From Phoronis ovalis (Eukaryota > Phoronida > Phoronidae): a stretch of DNA of 10,377 nt. The position numbers and the translations under genes are program-made. The first letter of the stretch is position 1. Every line of letters begins with the position of its first letter. This document shows, piece after piece, positions 7,752 through 10,377 of this stretch. Where the stretch lies: assembly GCA_028565635.1 (NCBI GenBank), contig JAOXYB010064412.1:1-10377 (forward strand), in the 5' to 3' direction. The notes under the pieces were generated by a model. The model saw only the letters and a program-made list of their open reading frames with translations, made no database searches and was not told the DNA's origin.

Positions 7752-8205
7752 TATGCCTTACCTAAAATTGAAGATACTTTGCACAACATGGCAGGTTTAA
7801 AGTGGTTCTCCTCTTTAGACTTGAAATCTGGATATTGGCAGGTTGAGATGGAAGAAACCGATAAGCTGAAAACTGCATTCTCTGTACCTAATCTTGGTCA
7901 TTTTGAATATAACATAATGCTTTTTGGCTTAACCAATGCTTCAGCGACATTCCAGAGGTTGATGGAATGGTGCCTTGGAGATATGGCTATGAGAGAATGT
8001 TGTATATATTTGGATGAGATTATTGTGTTTTCTGATACATTTTCAGAGCATTTAGAACATCTTGAGAAAATATTTCAGCGTCTCAAAGATTGTGGTTTCA
8101 AGCTTAAGGCATCCAAATGTCAATTTTTTAAGAAGAATGTGATGTGTCTTGGTCATGTCATTTCTTCAGGAAGTATTCTAATTACAGATCCCAACAAAGT
8201 CGAAG
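7752..8205 (+). pseudogene. Reverse transcriptase, palm region (N-terminus deleted)
   Basis: In Ty3/gypsy elements this enzyme copies element RNA into DNA inside the particle. The frame contains 'LPKIEDTL', then 'FSSLDLKSGYWQVEM' with the first catalytic Asp at 7818-7820, 'FGLTNASATFQRLM', and the active-site box 'YLDEIIVFS' at 8007-8033. The normal box is YxDD; here the second Asp is Glu (GAG at 8016-8018), expected to cripple polymerase activity. Then come 'HLEHLEKIFQRLKDCGFKL' and 'CQFFKKNVMCLGHVIS' (thumb/connection). The frame is lost near 8205, where the related sequence continues in another frame. The N-terminal fingers are missing. Assignment to the Ty3/gypsy RT family is secure from these motifs. 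Confidence 0.93.
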
Positions 8206-8830
8206 TTTACAAAATTGGCCAATTCCTACAACTGTCCAGGAACCTAGACAATTTTTGGATTTTACGGGATACTACAGACGCTTTTGTAAAGATTATGCAA
8301 AGATAGCTAACCCTCTTAATGATCTCTTAAAAGGTAATTATGGTAAGAATCACAAATTAGATTGGACAAAGGATCACAATATGTCATTTAACAAGTTACG
8401 TGATATTCTCTGGTCACCCCCCCATACTTGGCTATGCAGATTGCAATTTGCCTCATATTCTTCATACTGATGCCAGTTACAATGGTTCAGGTGCAGTATT
8501 GTATTGAAACCAGAATGGGATTCCACGAGTCACTGCGTATGACTTGATCGAGAGGATTTAGTAGATCTGAACGCAATTATCCAATTCACAAGCTCAAATT
8601 TTTGTCAATGTAATGGTCAGTAACAGAGAAATTTTATGATTATCTGCATGATCAGACACTTCATGTTGTAACAGACAACAATCCATTGACATATGTTCTC
8701 ACTAGTGCAAACTTGGATGCTACGGGTTATCGATCATGGCTTTCTAAGTTGGGTTGTTGATTTTTCTATATCTTATAGATTCTGAAGTGGAGTGAGCAAG
8801 AAGGATGCGGATGCATTGTCTCGCATTCCA
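8204..8830 (+). pseudogene. RT connection and RNase H domain, multiply broken
   Basis: The connection reads 'NWPIPTTVQEPRQFLDFTG' followed by 'YYRRFCKDYAKIANPL' (about 8209-8320). The RNase H domain, which removes RNA from the RNA-DNA hybrid, follows. A run of seven C at 8417-8423 shifts the frame before the 'HTDAS' box (first Asp at 8469-8471). Stops occur at 8505-8507 (TGA) and 8611-8613 (TAA), with a frame change between them. The conserved Glu of the 'HKLE' position is Lys (AAA at 8596-8598). 'VTDNNPLTYVL' keeps its Asp at 8674-8676, and the domain closes with 'DADALSR' at 8804-8824. RNase H is therefore inactive in this copy both by frame damage and by loss of the acidic residue. Confidence 0.9.
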
Positions 8831-9391
8831 AGACCAAATAGTAATCTTCAACCAGATGTGATTTATGCTATATCTAATGCTCTAGCTGTTAGTGAGATTC
8901 TATATTGTTTGAGACTGTGTTTTTCAGCTAGTGCTGTAAATTTTCTTTCACTACCAGAAACAAAAGGTGACAGATGTGACTGGAAGGTATTATAAGAAGC
9001 AGATAAGGATATTTCAAAGGTGATTAAGCACATCAAGTCAAGTAAGAAACCCACTTGTACCTCTGCCATGTCACTTAGTAAGGAAATTCTGTCATTTTTG
9101 TTTGAGTGGAATTGTTTAGTAATGAGAAACGATATATTGTACAGGAAAAGAATGGTTGATGGAGAACAAGTTTATCAATTTGTGTTACATAAATCCAAAC
9201 GTTGTACGATGTTAGAAAATCTTCACGAAAAGATGGGACATCTTGGTAGGAATCACACTTTAGAGTTAGTAAGAAGTCGTTTCTTTTGGCCCACTATGAA
9301 CAAAGACGTGTGTTCTAAAGTACAGAACTGTGAGCATTGTATCAAAAGGAAATCACCTGCAATCACACCAGCAAATGTCCAAACTGGATTT
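8831..9391 (+). pseudogene. RNase H-integrase linker and integrase HHCC zinc finger
   Basis: After 'DADALSR' a linker runs to a TAA at 8993-8995; the same frame then continues. The region at about 9116-9190 ('NCLVMRNDILYRKRMVDGE') matches the usual lead-in to integrase. The zinc finger is intact: His at 9224-9226, His at 9239-9241, Cys at 9329-9331 and Cys at 9338-9340, that is H-x4-H-x29-C-x2-C, around 'MGHLGRNHT' and 'FFWPTMNKDV'. In the family this finger supports integrase multimerisation and binding of element ends. This is the best preserved pol segment, open for 173 codons from 9020. It breaks off soon after 'NVQTG'. Confidence 0.9.
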
Positions 9392-9870
9392 TACAGTATA
9401 CTGGTAATGATTGATCATTTTACCGATACGCACTGGCTGTCCCAACCAAAAATCAAGCAGCCAAAACTCAATCTTTCTCATTTGGATTTCCTGCACATTT
9501 ACATAGTGATCAGGGCAAGAATTGTGAATCTGATATTATAAGGTACTTATGTGAACTCTGTGATATTGAAAAAAGTCACACTACAACATGTCACCCAGTA
9601 GGAAATGGTTTGTGAGAAAGATTCAACCTATCCATACTCTGTTGAATATGTGAGGGACATTGTCAGAGGAACAAAAATGCGATTGGAAATCTCATGTACC
9701 CTATTTGGTGCATACAATTACACTCAGCACAGTTCTACTAGTTATTCGCCTTTCTTTTTTATGTTTAGTAGGCATCCCAGACTTCCAATTGATATAGTTT
9801 TTGGAACTGAGAAAATAGTAAAAAACAGACATATCTTGCATATATCAGTAGTGTTAAGGAACACTTAGAA
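9392..9870 (+). pseudogene. Integrase catalytic core, deleted and frameshifted
   Basis: Integrase joins element DNA into the host chromosome using a D,D,E triad. The core begins with 'SILVMIDHFT' directly after the zinc finger, so the segment bearing the first Asp is deleted. A frame change at about 9424 follows. In the new frame 'HSDQGKNCES' keeps the second Asp (9508-9510), but sequence before it looks shortened. 'CHPVGNG' then runs into a TGA (9613-9615) immediately before the Glu (GAA at 9616-9618) of 'ERFN', the third catalytic residue. Two more frame changes (about 9640 and 9710) precede '[15 protein letters not shown]' and '[16 protein letters not shown]', the normal end of the core. 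The product cannot be active. Confidence 0.9.
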
Positions 9871-9887
9871 CACACTGTCATATAAAT

Positions 9888-10127
9888 TAGCAAGTAATAG
9901 CACTGCTCGAGCTCAAGGTAATCAGAAGTTCAGATGATATGATCTTAAGGTGAGAGAACCAGTAATTAGACCAGGTGATCAAATTTTGATCAAAACTGTT
10001 GCTCATAACTTGAAGGATGGTGGTAAACATAAGACTGCTGATAAATGGCAAGAGCATGTCTATTATGTTGCTGCACAGCCAAATGAATGTATATTCCAGT
10101 TTATGAGGTAGTGAGAGGGGATGGTAC
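9888..10127 (+). pseudogene. Integrase C-terminal domain remnant
   Basis: The frame contains a TGA at 9935-9937, then 'VREPVIRPGDQILIKT', 'GGKHKTADKWQEHVYYV' and 'AAQPNE'. This corresponds to the small beta-barrel C-terminal domain of Ty3/gypsy integrase ('PGD.vlik' ... 'K..d.W....y.V'). A frame change near 10090 precedes 'PVYEVVRGDG'. The usual few remaining residues and the 3' LTR do not follow; unrelated G-rich sequence begins at about 10127. No chromodomain can be recognised. Confidence 0.85.
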
Positions 10128-10377
10128 CTGGGGGGGCGGTCAATATGAAAGTGGGTACGCATGTTCCAACAAAATTTTGCGTGAAAGGGTAATACTATGT
10201 TTTTCGAACCGCCGGCGTGTAACGTGCGTTACGTGCTTAGGGTTTTTGGCCAAAATCACAAAAAGGGGTGGTTTTTTAGAGGTGTGACACTTCCTAAGGA
10301 GTGTTGTTTGGAAGTTTCACTTCGTTTGGGTAATCGTTAAAATTTCACTTCGTTAGGGGGTGCAAATACGGTCAAGA
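10128..10377. repeat. G-rich repeat sequence abutting the retrotransposon
   Basis: Composition changes sharply after the retrotransposon end, starting with a run of seven G (10131-10137). The stretch includes a 14-bp interrupted palindrome 'gtaacgtgcgttac' (10219-10232) and a terminal short tandem repeat. It lacks typical LTR ends or an obvious polyadenylation signal. I think it is the edge of another interspersed repeat or DNA transposon that extends beyond the window; I cannot name it. A 66-codon reading frame here (10087-10287) has no support as a gene. Confidence 0.45.
10288..10357. repeat. Short tandem repeat, 28-30 bp period
   Basis: 'cacttcctaagg' (10288), 'cacttcgtttggg' (10318) and 'cacttcgttaggg' (10346) are three degenerate copies spaced 30 and 28 bp apart. 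The last runs toward the window edge, so more copies may lie beyond. Confidence 0.6.

Larger units (their letters stand above)
7111..10127 (+). mobile_element. Degenerate Ty3/gypsy-type LTR retrotransposon fragment
   Basis: Remnants of Gag, the protease-RT spacer, reverse transcriptase, RNase H and integrase occur in the order expected for Ty3/gypsy elements. That order, integrase after RNase H, excludes the Ty1/copia type. The body is broken by at least five in-frame stops, at least six frame changes and several internal deletions; the zinc knuckle, the protease active site and the N-terminal part of RT were not found. No LTR, primer-binding site or polypurine tract is visible. The element cannot encode working products and, if transposed recently at all, could only have been mobilised in trans before it decayed. 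Confidence 0.93.

Noticed and set aside
9887-10162. 91-codon minus-strand reading frame
   Set aside because: It is the antisense shadow of the integrase C-terminal remnant.
7111-10377. Possibility of a flanking LTR, primer-binding site or polypurine tract
   Set aside because: No pair of similar sequences beginning TG and ending CA was found on the two sides of the element, and both edges abut unrelated repeats.
1-10377. CRISPR array, tRNA or rRNA genes, bacterial operons
   Set aside because: No regularly spaced identical short repeats, no recognisable tRNA A/B boxes or cloverleaf, and no rRNA or operon signals were seen.

Overview
This window looks like AT-rich, repeat-dominated DNA from an animal nuclear genome. 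Three things point that way: a degenerate Ty3/gypsy-type LTR retrotransposon body, a short candidate exon with GT-AG-type splice sites, and several diverged interspersed or tandem repeat families. A marine invertebrate would fit the repeat style, but this is a weak inference and I do not assign a taxon. No bacterial gene organisation, intact gene, RNA gene, CRISPR array or complete mobile element is visible.

Layout. Positions 1-570 hold nothing recognisable. Positions 575-1346 hold old, diverged direct repeats built around a 'CCATCTTGGATTT'-like motif. Positions 1381-2570 are mostly featureless AT-rich DNA with one 15-bp microduplication. Positions 2578-3227 form an inverted-repeat (foldback) structure whose outer 42 bp match at about 34 positions; a minus-strand reading frame sits between the arms. 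Positions 3265-3600 hold another small duplication and a piece related to the later array. Positions 4036-4103 (minus) are the best host-gene candidate: a 68-nt exon encoding a charged, leucine-rich helix between splice signals. Positions 4110-5080 show nothing. Positions 5085-6735 are a diverged tandem array with two levels of organisation, and it is rich in AGGTCA-type half-sites. A 16-bp-stem hairpin (6771-6833) and a degenerate GTAT microsatellite (7047-7103) follow.

Positions 7111-10127 (plus strand) are a 3-kb remnant of a Ty3/gypsy element in the usual order: Gag end, protease-RT spacer, reverse transcriptase, RNase H, integrase HHCC finger, integrase core, integrase C-terminal domain. 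It has many frameshifts, in-frame stops and internal deletions, substitutions at catalytic positions of RT and RNase H, and no LTR in view, so it is a dead fossil. It stops abruptly at about 10127, where a different, G-rich sequence with 28-30 bp repeats begins and runs off the window.

The parts do not form a pathway. The simplest picture is an intron or intergenic region of a host gene read from the minus strand, filled with successive layers of decayed repeats. I did not find a convincing new biological system. The candidate exon, the hierarchical array and the foldback structure most deserve checking.
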